A DNA stretch of 47,468 nt from CAYHWW01 sp964360145 (GTDB lineage Bacteria; Bdellovibrionota; UBA1018; CAYHWW01): contig CAYHWW010000010.1 of assembly GCA_964360145.1 (NCBI GenBank), positions 1 to 47,468 on the forward strand, given 5' to 3'. Of the stretch, positions 8,102 to 15,568 are shown in pieces (within the stretch, counting starts at the first letter, position 1; each line of letters begins with the position of its first letter). The position numbers were made by a program, and so were the translations under genes. Under the pieces are notes generated by a model. The model ran no database searches, was not told the origin of the DNA, and saw nothing but the letters and a program-made list of their open reading frames with translations.

Positions 8102-8584
8102 TCAAGCGTGGCCCGGCGTGCGAGGCTGCATGCTGCCCCTCAGGCTTTCCGCCGCATTCCACACTTCGGCGATGGCGTCGAATGCGTCTTTGCAGGAAAG
8201 CCCCTCCAGCCACCGGCGGTGGAGCACGGCCACCCGGCCATCCGGCGTCAGCGCAACGCGACAGAGATTAAGCTTGGAGTAGTTCATCTCCAAAAAAGCT
8301 TTCAGCGCCTCGGCGTCGAAGTCCAGGAGCTGGCCCACTTCCGCCTCAACCGTGAGCACTAAGTCAGTGGGAATGGCCTCTGCCTCGTCTGGCCCGTCCG
8401 CTCCAGCGCCGGTGAGCACGATGAAGAGGCGGTTTCTCGCGGCGTCCTCCACCTGCCAACTGGCCATGGCCGCATCCTTGATTTTAATGGCGCTGAGCTT
8501 GAGCTCCGGCACCTTTTCTTCGATCTCGGCAAAGGCCGCTTCCAACTCTTTGAACTCTTTTTTGAAAACCTGTTTTGGATTCAT
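8102..8584 (-). CDS. Cytoplasmic protein with possible YbjN/CesT-like fold
   Basis: A 160-residue acidic protein, MNPKQVFKKEFKELEAAF and so on, without signal peptide or membrane segment. The alternation of a long helix, a sheet-forming middle and the C-terminal helix DAFDAIAEVWNAAESL resembles YbjN or type III secretion chaperone folds. That resemblance is weak and no function is claimed. Its ATG shares a base with the stop codon of the preceding gene (TAATG), so the two are coupled. Confidence 0.7.
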   Translation of the reverse strand: MNPKQVFKKEFKELEAAFAEIEEKVPELKLSAIKIKDAAMASWQVEDAARNRLFIVLTGAGADGPDEAEAIPTDLVLTVEAEVGQLLDFDAEALKAFLEMNYSKLNLCRVALTPDGRVAVLHRRWLEGLSCKDAFDAIAEVWNAAESLRGSMQPRTPGHA

Positions 8585-9351
8585 TAAATCACGGCCTTCC
8601 ACACATTTTTCAGAAAACCCACCAGAGGCTCTCCATACACATAATAAGTAATGGCCACACTGCAACCCACAAGGAGGCCCGTGAGCAGCAGCTTCGAAAA
8701 CATGGTTGCGAGGAAGCCCATCTCAGACTGCCGCATCTTCCAGCGCAGATAACTCACGACGAGTAACGCCGCGCCCATGACATAGAAAGTGACCTTGCGA
8801 TCGGGGTTGTCGGCCATGGTCTTGAGGTAGCCCTGATTCACGGGGTTGGCGAGCTCTGTTGCCAAGCGCTTGGCACGGGGATCGTTCATGACCTTGCCGA
8901 GAAACTGCAGCTGTGGCGGCAGCTGCCCTAGGGCAGCCGCGCTGGGCCCCTCCGCGGAAAGGGGATTGATCTGATTCAGAGCCTCGACCTGTTTAACATA
9001 GGGCTCGTGGGCCTGCTGGATCGCATTGATGTCAGCCTGGGCGTCGGTGCCCGAGTGATCAGGGGGCAGCGTCTGAGGCGGCGCCTCAGGCGCTGCTTGA
9101 AGGGCCTGTGGCGCCGCCACAGGCGCCTTGGTGGCACTGCTCACCGAAATGCCGCCACCGCCACTTTTGCCCGCAGCCCCCAGCTCGTAAGCCTTGTCAC
9201 GGAACCGGGGGGGGATCTGGGCACGCTCGGGCACGAAGTGGGCGGTGCCCCGCTCGTCCACGTACTTCCACAGTGCCGCCCGAGCAGGAGGCGCCGCGGT
9301 CACCACCGCGAGTACGGCAGCTACTGCCGCTATGCAGCGTAATCTCAACAT
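8584..9351 (-). CDS. Exported DUF4124-type membrane protein
   Basis: The 255-residue protein has a signal peptide, then ALWKYVDERGTAHFVPER, which is the DUF4124 pattern (a short domain of envelope proteins). A glycine/alanine/proline-rich linker and a helical region follow, and two hydrophobic segments near the C-terminus (VTFYVMGAALLVVSYLRW and KLLLTGLLVGCSVAITYYVYG) anchor it in the membrane. It is the first gene of a two-gene unit with the coupled gene downstream. Role unknown. Confidence 0.75.
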   Translation of the reverse strand: MLRLRCIAAVAAVLAVVTAAPPARAALWKYVDERGTAHFVPERAQIPPRFRDKAYELGAAGKSGGGGISVSSATKAPVAAPQALQAAPEAPPQTLPPDHSGTDAQADINAIQQAHEPYVKQVEALNQINPLSAEGPSAAALGQLPPQLQFLGKVMNDPRAKRLATELANPVNQGYLKTMADNPDRKVTFYVMGAALLVVSYLRWKMRQSEMGFLATMFSKLLLTGLLVGCSVAITYYVYGEPLVGFLKNVWKAVI

Positions 9352-9383
9352 GATCGCTCACCCCCACTCCATCAGGCTAGCGC

Positions 9384-9409
9384 ATCCCTGACATCAGGGA
9401 TATTTTTTT
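9384..9409 (+). terminator. Terminator-like hairpin directly before the LD-carboxypeptidase start
   Basis: ATCCCTG (9384-9390) pairs with CAGGGAT (9395-9401) over a 4-base loop, and a run of seven T follows (9403-9409). This is a textbook rho-independent terminator on the plus strand, yet it ends three bases before the ATG at 9413. It could attenuate transcription from upstream, or the TATTTT inside it could act as a -10 box for a leaderless transcript. Confidence 0.55.
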
Positions 9410-9412
9410 GGA

Positions 9413-10375
9413 ATGGGCATTAAACCCCGATCCCTCAAACCCCGCTCTCTCAAACCCGGCGACACCGTAGCATTGGTAGCGCCCTCATTTCACTTCGACA
9501 AAGCACGATTCCAGGAAGGGAAGAAACTCCTCGTGACCCTGGGATTAAAGGTGGTGCACGAACCCACCGTGGAAACGCACCAGGGGCTCTTCGCCGGCTC
9601 TCCCCGGCGCCGTGTGCGAGAGCTCCTGCGCTGGTGCGCCGACCCCAAGGTCGCGGCCATCATCGGCATTCGCGGCGGCTCGGGTTGCGCCGAGATCTAC
9701 CCTGAGTTCCGAAAACAGCTTTCGCGCATTCGAGGCCTACAGCCCAAGATCTTCGTGGGCTACAGCGATCTCACGGTGCTCTTGAATGGCCTCCACACGG
9801 ATTTCGGCTGGGTCACCTTCCACGGGCCCATGATCGTGGGCCGCCCCTTCCGCGAACCCCACCCCCTGGAGCTGAAGACACTGAAGCACTGCCTTTTCGA
9901 CGGTGGCGCGGCCCTGGGCGCCATCAGCGGCCATGGCCTCGAAACCCTGATCCCCGGCAAAGCTTCCGGCCGCATCATGGGGGGCTGTCTCACGGTGCTC
10001 TCCTCCGTGGTGGGCACCGACCTGCAGCTGAACGCCCGCGGGAGGATTCTTTTTCTGGAAGATATCGGTGAAGCGCCCTACAGACTACGGCGCTCACTGC
10101 ATCAAATGCGCGCCAGCGGCGCCCTCAAGGGCGTCCGTGGCATCATCGTGGGTGCTCTCACGGACTGCGAACCTCATCAAGATGCTTACAAAAATGTCTC
10201 CGCCAAAGATGTTTTTAGGGAAGTGCTCGCTGACCTCGATGTGCCCGTGCTTTGGGGCTTCCCCGCCGGCCATGGCGCCCTTCAATGCACCATCCCCCTG
10301 GGCGTCAGAGTGGAAATCGTGGCGCCGAGCCGAGGCAAGGCCGTGGTGCGGTTCACCGAGGCCAGCTCCCCATGA
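9413..10375 (+). CDS. LD-carboxypeptidase (peptidase family S66, LdcA/MccF type)
   Basis: LdcA removes the terminal D-alanine from murein tetrapeptides released during cell-wall turnover. The 320-residue protein has the S66 triad: Ser118 in VGYSDLTVL, Glu216 in LFLEDIGEAPYR and His287 in FPAGHGALQCTIPLG, plus the motif GIRGGSGCAEIYP. The N-terminus contains a tandem PRSLK. ATG 9413 is the only usable start before the family motif KPGDTVALVAPS, though no ribosome binding site is seen. Its ATGA overlap with the next gene and nearby mpl point to peptidoglycan recycling. It lacks a signal peptide, so it acts in the cytoplasm. Confidence 0.92.
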   Translation: MGIKPRSLKPRSLKPGDTVALVAPSFHFDKARFQEGKKLLVTLGLKVVHEPTVETHQGLFAGSPRRRVRELLRWCADPKVAAIIGIRGGSGCAEIYPEFRKQLSRIRGLQPKIFVGYSDLTVLLNGLHTDFGWVTFHGPMIVGRPFREPHPLELKTLKHCLFDGGAALGAISGHGLETLIPGKASGRIMGGCLTVLSSVVGTDLQLNARGRILFLEDIGEAPYRLRRSLHQMRASGALKGVRGIIVGALTDCEPHQDAYKNVSAKDVFREVLADLDVPVLWGFPAGHGALQCTIPLGVRVEIVAPSRGKAVVRFTEASSP

Positions 10376-11439
10376 AGGGGCTGCCACCCCAGGCACTGGA
10401 CGTGCTGAAGAATGCTGAAGGCAAGGTCTTCACCTGCGCAGGCGCCGTGGTCCTTGCGGGCGATGAGACCTATGAAAGTTATTTAGGCTGCGGGCCGGGC
10501 ACCCTCTTCGACCTGGCATCACTGACAAAGGTCCTCGTCACCACCACGGTGGCGGTGCAAGCATGCGCCCAGGGCCTCATCACCCTGGAGCTGCCGGTGC
10601 GGAGGTTTTTCCCCCTCTTTCCCAACGGCGAGGCGACGCTGGGGCACTTGCTGCAACACTGCGCGGGCCTCCCTGCCTGGCTCCCCCTCCATGAGGACTT
10701 TCACGCAGCCGCAGGCCCCGTCGAGGCCCGCGAACTCTTCGAGGCCCGCATCCTCCAAAGTTTCGATGAGTCGAAGTTTTTAAAAGAGTGCGTCTATTCT
10801 GACTTGGGATTCATGCTCCTGGGCTGGGCCCTTGAGCTGGCCTGTGGCGCCCCCTTGGACGCCCTCTTTCAGGAGTGGGTCATCGGCGCGGACCGCAAGT
10901 CTGGATATGCGAAGCTTCAATTTCTTCCCATCGCGCCAGACATCGCACCCACGGTGGTTTGCCCCTGGCGCGGCCACCTGCTGCGCGGCGAGGTCCATGA
11001 CGACAACTGCTACGTCCTCGGTGGCGTGGCAGGCCATGCGGGGCTCTTCGGCCCCGCTCTGGATGTGGCGGCCTTGGGCCGACAATGGCTCTTAGCTGTG
11101 CAAGGCGACCCCGACGGCCTCCTCGACCCCCAGTGGGCGGCGCGTTTTTGGAACACCCGTTATGTCTCCACTTGCAGCCGCACGCTGGGATGGGACGGCG
11201 CGGACCCCAGCGGCCAGGGGGCAGCGGGGTCCCGCTTCTCTCCGAGCGTGCGCGGGCACTTAGGTTTCACGGGCACGAGCATCTGGATCGACCCGGAAAA
11301 AAACATCGTCGCCGTGCTCCTCACCAACCGCGTGGCCCTTGCCAAGGACTTGCATGAAAAGGCGCCCATGCGGGAAGTTCGGCGAGCATTTCATGACGCA
11401 GTTATGGCAGAATTGAATAGTGTCCTGCCTCAGCTTTAA
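10372..11439 (+). CDS. Serine hydrolase of the beta-lactamase / penicillin-binding-protein superfamily
   Basis: A 355-residue protein with the SxxK nucleophile motif SLTK (Ser50, Lys53) and YSD (Tyr142) in place of YxN; GFTGTS near the C-terminus stands where the KTG/HTG motif is expected. This pattern fits class C beta-lactamase-like esterases and peptidases. No signal peptide is present, so a cytoplasmic peptidase or esterase acting on muropeptides is more likely than antibiotic resistance. It is coupled to the LD-carboxypeptidase (ATGA). Its last six codons and stop lie inside the left arm of the large palindrome that follows. Confidence 0.85.
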   Translation: MKGLPPQALDVLKNAEGKVFTCAGAVVLAGDETYESYLGCGPGTLFDLASLTKVLVTTTVAVQACAQGLITLELPVRRFFPLFPNGEATLGHLLQHCAGLPAWLPLHEDFHAAAGPVEARELFEARILQSFDESKFLKECVYSDLGFMLLGWALELACGAPLDALFQEWVIGADRKSGYAKLQFLPIAPDIAPTVVCPWRGHLLRGEVHDDNCYVLGGVAGHAGLFGPALDVAALGRQWLLAVQGDPDGLLDPQWAARFWNTRYVSTCSRTLGWDGADPSGQGAAGSRFSPSVRGHLGFTGTSIWIDPEKNIVAVLLTNRVALAKDLHEKAPMREVRRAFHDAVMAELNSVLPQL

Positions 11440-11753
11440 AGTCCAATATGGAGGAGCGGAAATGCCCATCGTCAAGGCGCGACGACGAAGCGCTAGCTTT
11501 GCGCTATCGCAAGGAGGAGTCGAGGCAGTAGCCGAGACTCGGTCAGCCCGGGGGGCTGCGCCGGAGCAGGATGCGGAGGCGACGGCAACGAAGAGGATGG
11601 GCATTTCCGCCCTCCCCGTAGGGCCGCATCATTTGGCTCCCTGGCGGCGTCACTCGTCACCCTTGAGGCAACCAGCCTCAAGGGCAACTCGATTCCTTGC
11701 CAGAAAGCCAAATGCTTGCGGCATATTGGACTTTAAAGCTGAGGCAGGACACT
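11419..11753. repeat. Composite nested palindrome between serine hydrolase and mpl
   Basis: The outer arms are a perfect 32-base inverted repeat, 11419-11450 and 11722-11753. The left arm encodes the last residues SVLPQL and stop of the hydrolase; the right arm ends one base before the mpl ATG and contains its AGGA ribosome binding site. Inside are further inverted pairs: 11456-11470 with 11596-11610 (15 bases), 11630-11638 with 11706-11714 (9 bases), and two short stems, CAGCCC/GGGCTG (11544-11558) and a 10-base stem at 11660-11684. The interior carries GGAGGAG and GACGACGAAG-like words also found in the other elements. Confidence 0.85.
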
Positions 11754-11754
11754 G

Positions 11755-13173
11755 ATGAACTCCCTGAAATCCCTGAAATCCCAGTTCGAGGGGAAGCGCA
11801 TCCACATCCTTGGCGTGGCAGGCACTCTCATGGGGGCCTTTGCCGCCTATTTGAAAAAACAAGGCATCGCCGTCACGGGCAGTGATCAGAATATTTACCC
11901 GCCCATGAGCGGAGTGCTTGCCGCCGCCGGCGTGGAAGTCTACGCCGGCTACAAGGCTGAGAACTTAGACGCCGCCCGCCCGGACCTCGTCATCGTGGGC
12001 AACGTCATCAGCAGGGGAAACCCCGAGATGGTGGAAGTGGTACGCCGGGGCTTGAAGTTCCTCTCTCTGCCCGCGGCCTTCGAAACCATGATTCTGCCCC
12101 AGAAGCATTCTCTCGTGGTGGCGGGCACCCACGGCAAGACCACCACGGTGGCGATGATGGCGCACATTTTAGAGACGTTGGGCGAGAAGCCGTCTTTCTT
12201 CATTGGTGGCGTGCCCCAGGATTTCGCTGAAAGTTTCCGCGTCACCGACTCCCGCTACATGGTGTTGGAAGGCGACGAGTACGACACGGCCTACTTCGAC
12301 AAAGTGCCGAAGTTCGTTCATTACCGGCCCCGGGACGCGATCCTGACCAGCGTGGAGTTTGACCACGCGGATATTTACACGGATATCCACGCGGTAACCG
12401 CGGCCTTCGAAAAACTCGCCGCCCTCGTGCCGCCGGAAGGCCACATGATCGTCTGCGGCGAGTCCGAGCTTGCACTGCGGGTGGCCCACGGCTCCCGCGC
12501 CACCGTGGTGAGTTATGGCTTCACGGTGGCCTGCGATGCCCGCGGCGAGAAACTAGTGCTCGACGCCACCGGTGCGCGGTTCCAATTCGATGGCGTCGAC
12601 GTGCGGCTGCCCTTGGGAGGGCGCCACAACGCGCTGAATGCGCTCTCATGCTTGGCCCTGTGCCGTGCGCTGGAGCTCGACGTGGAAAAGGCGGCTCTGG
12701 CCCTCTCGCGGTTCAAGGGCATCAAGCGCCGCCAAGAAGTCTATGGCGAGGCCCGAGGCATCACCATCATCGACGACTTCGCCCATCACCCCACCGCGGT
12801 CCGCGAGACCTTGGCGGCGGTGAAGAGCAAGTATCCGGGCCGGAGGTTGGTTGCGTGCTTCGAGCCTCGCAGCGCAACGAGTCGGCGGAAGATCTTTCAG
12901 CAGGACTACGCCGTGGCGTTCGACGTAGCGGACGAAGTGCTCATCGCGAAACCCTACGACCAAAGCTCCATCGACCCCGCCCAGCAGTTTTCCACCGAAG
13001 AGCTGCTCGCCGACATCAAGGCCCGGCGCAAAGAAGCCCGGGTGCTGGCCACCGACGAAAACTCCGTGAAAGCGCTCTCCCGCACGTTGAAGAACGGGGA
13101 TGTGGTCCTCGTCATGACCAACGGCGGCTTTGATGGCTTCCACGGAAAGCTGCTAGCGGCGCTGAAGGCATGA
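11755..13173 (+). CDS. mpl: UDP-N-acetylmuramate:L-alanyl-gamma-D-glutamyl-meso-diaminopimelate ligase
   Basis: Mpl reattaches recovered murein tripeptide to UDP-MurNAc, so wall fragments re-enter synthesis. The 472-residue protein has the Mur-ligase architecture: N-terminal Rossmann-like domain (RIHILGVAGTLMGAFA), the ATP loop AGTHGKTTT at 123-131 and a C-terminal domain with FEPRSATSRRKIFQ. The Mpl-specific LEGDEYDTAYFDK and FDHADIYTD are present, separating it from MurC. It overlaps the next gene by 4 bases (ATGA). Together with the upstream LD-carboxypeptidase it completes tripeptide recycling. Its ribosome binding site lies inside a palindrome arm. Confidence 0.96.
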   Translation: MNSLKSLKSQFEGKRIHILGVAGTLMGAFAAYLKKQGIAVTGSDQNIYPPMSGVLAAAGVEVYAGYKAENLDAARPDLVIVGNVISRGNPEMVEVVRRGLKFLSLPAAFETMILPQKHSLVVAGTHGKTTTVAMMAHILETLGEKPSFFIGGVPQDFAESFRVTDSRYMVLEGDEYDTAYFDKVPKFVHYRPRDAILTSVEFDHADIYTDIHAVTAAFEKLAALVPPEGHMIVCGESELALRVAHGSRATVVSYGFTVACDARGEKLVLDATGARFQFDGVDVRLPLGGRHNALNALSCLALCRALELDVEKAALALSRFKGIKRRQEVYGEARGITIIDDFAHHPTAVRETLAAVKSKYPGRRLVACFEPRSATSRRKIFQQDYAVAFDVADEVLIAKPYDQSSIDPAQQFSTEELLADIKARRKEARVLATDENSVKALSRTLKNGDVVLVMTNGGFDGFHGKLLAALKA

Positions 13174-13640
13174 GCGGGGCGGAGCACGCCCGCCTGAACG
13201 AGCTCTTCCGGGAGCTCAACGAAACGTGTTTTGGCGGCGTGCTGCCACTGCTTCCCCTGCGGTTCGCCGGGCGGCTGAAAAGCAGTGGGGGCGCCTACCG
13301 CCGGGGCCGGGAGGGCCGACGCATCGACATCAACCCGCGCTATCTCTCCATGCGCGATGGCTGGGTGGAGATCCGAGACACCTTGGGCCACGAGATGATC
13401 CACTACTGGCTGGATTTTTCAGGCAGGCCCTGCGGGCACACGCCGGAATTCCGGCGGAAGTTGCGCGAACACGGCTGGAGCCGCTACTCCCGTCTGCCCC
13501 CGGTGGGCACGCGCTACGTCTACCGCTGCGTGAACTGCCTGCGCACCTTCCACCGTAAGCGCCAAGCCACGCTGGCCTGCGGCCCCTGCTCGGGTCGGCG
13601 CTTCAACCCGCTGTACCGGCTGGAGCTCGTGGAGCGGTAG
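13170..13640 (+). CDS. SprT-like zinc metalloprotein
   Basis: The 156-residue protein has HEMIHYW (His74, Glu75, His78) and a further histidine at 90 (GHTPEFRRKL), the SprT-like metallopeptidase pattern. A C-terminal zinc ribbon follows with cysteine pairs 120/123 and 137/140. SprT/Spartan proteins can cleave DNA-protein crosslinks in eukaryotes; the bacterial role is unclear. It is coupled to mpl by an ATGA overlap. Its small size is normal for the family. Confidence 0.88.
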   Translation: MSGAEHARLNELFRELNETCFGGVLPLLPLRFAGRLKSSGGAYRRGREGRRIDINPRYLSMRDGWVEIRDTLGHEMIHYWLDFSGRPCGHTPEFRRKLREHGWSRYSRLPPVGTRYVYRCVNCLRTFHRKRQATLACGPCSGRRFNPLYRLELVER

Positions 13641-13655
13641 ACCTCCCGCCGTCAC

Positions 13656-14564
13656 TCAAATCCCCCGCTGCTCGAACGCGGTGGCAAGGAAGTCATGCAT
13701 GGCGCCCTCGGCGCCGCAGGTCTCGAGGATGCGGTTCGCGAGGTCGGAGTAGACCACGTAACTGTGGTAGCCGCTTAAAGCCGGCAGCAGGCAGCGCAAC
13801 ACTGGCCCGCGGCCAAAACGCTGGGCCGCGAGCCAGAGCGGCTGCGTGAATACAGCCGAGCTCAGATAGGGGCTGGGCAGATCTAATTCGTGCGCACGGG
13901 CGGGATCATTGAAGAGCGCATCATATTGGCCGCGGGTTTGCCGCGCTGACCAAGGGTAGTGGGCGCCATAGAGGGGCGCGCTCAAAATCCCCCGCATGAA
14001 GTCCCCCAGGGTCGGCACTAAATCGGGGAACCGCACATAGCGGTCCACGCTCACTACAAAATCGTAGTGGTCATGGGCGCCGATGATTGGCTCACCCGTG
14101 AATAACGCGGACAAGATATTAGCGACGCCCTCTTGGATGCCGATTTGCTGCTGCAGCTCAGCTGACGTGCGATAAACCCCGTCGGAATGATCCTGTCCCG
14201 CCAGGCGAAAGTGGATCCAGTGACCCACTTCATGGGCCACGGTGGTCGCGTCCAACGTTTGTTGCGGATACGTGATGTACGCGCCGCCAAAACCCGCCCC
14301 GCCCGCCGTGGAGGTGCGCGGGTCCTGGCGCAGCGACACGAGCATGCCGCTCAGAGGCGACAACTTGATTTGCCGGAGAATCTGGTTATAAAAACGAATT
14401 TGGCCGGTGATGACGCGGCGGGCCTGGGCATATACCGCGCGGTTTTCGGCATGCGCTGTGTCTGTAAATTCCAAGAGCCGGGCCTGGGCGGACGAAGCGG
14501 CGCCCACGGAGAGCGCAAGCACTAAGACTATAGGCAATCGCCGGAGCATGGGCGCTTTTAGCAT
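13656..14564 (-). CDS. Secreted putative zinc metalloprotease (HEVGH)
   Basis: A 302-residue protein with a signal peptide (RRLPIVLVLALSVGAASSAQA) and the zinc motif HEVGHWIH (His111, Glu112, His115). Glu145 in IQEGVANIL, thirty residues on, is a good candidate for the third ligand, as in gluzincins. The rest does not match a family I can name. It is probably exported to the periplasm or outside. It faces the SprT-like gene tail to tail with a 15-base gap. In a predatory bacterium such an enzyme might act on prey proteins, but that is speculation. Confidence 0.75.
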   Translation of the reverse strand: MLKAPMLRRLPIVLVLALSVGAASSAQARLLEFTDTAHAENRAVYAQARRVITGQIRFYNQILRQIKLSPLSGMLVSLRQDPRTSTAGGAGFGGAYITYPQQTLDATTVAHEVGHWIHFRLAGQDHSDGVYRTSAELQQQIGIQEGVANILSALFTGEPIIGAHDHYDFVVSVDRYVRFPDLVPTLGDFMRGILSAPLYGAHYPWSARQTRGQYDALFNDPARAHELDLPSPYLSSAVFTQPLWLAAQRFGRGPVLRCLLPALSGYHSYVVYSDLANRILETCGAEGAMHDFLATAFEQRGI

Positions 14565-14640
14565 GGAAAGGGCTGAGGGAGCTCATCGCCTCGGAAATAA
14601 ACATGAGCATAGTAAACTGTTTGCATTTACTAAGTCCTTA

Positions 14641-14725
14641 CGCCCGGAACCCACGGATTGTTGTGTTCCCGGCCAAGATAGCTCGCATCTGCGCCGGGAA
14701 CACAACAATCCGTGGGTTCCGGGCG
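14641..14725. repeat. Perfect 33-base palindrome downstream of a small secreted protein gene
   Basis: The arms 14641-14673 and 14693-14725 are perfectly complementary over 33 bases, with a 19-base loop that itself contains AGAT/ATCT. It lies 5 bases beyond the stop codon of the minus-strand gene ending at 14731. No T-run follows, so it is not a standard rho-independent terminator. The arms carry words such as GTTCCCGG and ATTGTTGTG not seen in the other elements. Confidence 0.9.
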
Positions 14726-14730
14726 GGGCC

Positions 14731-14946
14731 TCAGTGCCGGGCGGCGGGGGTGCGCTCGCTTGCGCGGTCGGCGCGGCCTTGGGAACGGTTGACCTTGCGG
14801 GCTTCCCGGCGGGTCACGTGGCCATCGCGGTTGGCGCGACGCTCCACGCGGTTGGCATGGCGCTGGGCGCGGGCAGCAGCGCCGTGGCCTGCGAAGGTGG
14901 GTGACGCGATGAGGGCAGCCATAACGAACGTAAAGAGGATTTTCAT
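14731..14946 (-). CDS. Small secreted basic protein with REAR motif
   Basis: A 71-residue product with signal peptide MKILFTFVMAALIASPTFA followed by a highly basic, alanine/arginine-rich mature part. AAAGGA stands just before the ATG. The stretch RDGHVTRREARKVNR recalls small secreted bacterial proteins with repeated arginine-rich helices and a T-R-R-E-A-R motif. Function unknown. Low sequence complexity makes the assignment uncertain, but the signal peptide and ribosome binding site support a real gene. Confidence 0.65.
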   Translation of the reverse strand: MKILFTFVMAALIASPTFAGHGAAARAQRHANRVERRANRDGHVTRREARKVNRSQGRADRASERTPAARH

Positions 14947-15023
14947 AGTGTCCTTTCAGAGTGTGCACACCCATCGGCTGGAACCGGCCCCGGCCTCAAG
15001 ATGTGTCTGCTCTGTCGTCCACT

Positions 15024-15078
15024 CTTACGGGCAGATTTTACCCTATTCGCCCACGGCGGCGTCGCCGGTAGGTGGGGC
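15024..15078. repeat. 55-base sequence repeated on both sides of the N gap, left copy
   Basis: The 55 bases 15024-15078 are identical to 15179-15233 and both abut the gap. This is what is left when two contigs overlapping by one k-mer are scaffolded without being merged. It is most likely an assembly artefact, not a biological repeat. Confidence 0.85.
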
Positions 15079-15178
15079 NNNNNNNNNNNNNNNNNNNNNN
15101 NNNNNNNNNNNNNNNNNNNNNNNNNNNNNNNNNNNNNNNNNNNNNNNNNNNNNNNNNNNNNNNNNNNNNNNNNNNNNN
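15079..15178. other. Assembly gap (100 N)
   Basis: Exactly 100 unknown bases, a usual placeholder length. Because the flanks are identical over 55 bases, the true gap may be zero, with the two sides overlapping. If collapsed, the minus-strand gene starting at 14946 and the one ending at 15198 would be separated by about 96 bases. Confidence 0.95.
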
Positions 15179-15233
15179 CTTACGGGCAGATTTTACCCTA
15201 TTCGCCCACGGCGGCGTCGCCGGTAGGTGGGGC
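15179..15233. repeat. 55-base sequence repeated on both sides of the N gap, right copy
   Basis: Identical to 15024-15078. It includes the stop codon of the gene ending at 15198. See the left copy. Confidence 0.85.
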
Positions 15234-15494
15234 TGGCGCATCTTCAGTACGAGGGGTGTGGCTCTCGCGCATTGGGCGAAGATTAAGCGGCAAGTACTTG
15301 CGCGGCCCCCGATATGCTTGCTCCCGCTGTGGCGGCCGCGGCCTACGTCGGCGGCGTGCTGGGCGTTGGGCAGGCGGTGCCACCGGCGCTGCCTCTGTCG
15401 CCCAAGCTAAACCAGCACCTAAGCCCGTGAACTCAGCGGCCTCAGGCAGCGCGAACAGCGCCATGAGGCCAAAAATCAGCGTGGATTTTTTCAT
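15198..15494 (-). CDS. Small secreted Arg/Pro-rich protein
   Basis: A 98-residue product starting MKKSTLIFGLMALFALPEA, with a signal peptide and a mature part rich in proline, arginine and alanine, including a run of arginines (ARRRRRPRPP). The C-terminal part falls inside the 55-base sequence next to the gap, but the stop codon is within known sequence, so the gene is complete if the assembly is right. AAGGGG lies upstream of the ATG at a long spacing. No family recognised. Confidence 0.55.
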   Translation of the reverse strand: MKKSTLIFGLMALFALPEAAEFTGLGAGLAWATEAAPVAPPAQRPARRRRRPRPPQREQAYRGPRKYLPLNLRPMRESHTPRTEDAPAPPTGDAAVGE

Positions 15495-15568
15495 CAGCAG
15501 ATCCCCTTGCTGCCACTATTTTGCCAAGGCTCATGATCGATGTAAATAGAGCTTAGTATTCACCGCGC

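Noticed and set aside
10372..11439. Antibiotic-resistance beta-lactamase
   Set aside because: SxxK is present, but there is no signal peptide, YSD replaces YxN, and the context is peptidoglycan recycling.
15024..15233. A biological 55-base direct repeat or mobile element at the gap
   Set aside because: Both copies abut the N run exactly and are of k-mer length; an assembly overlap is simpler.
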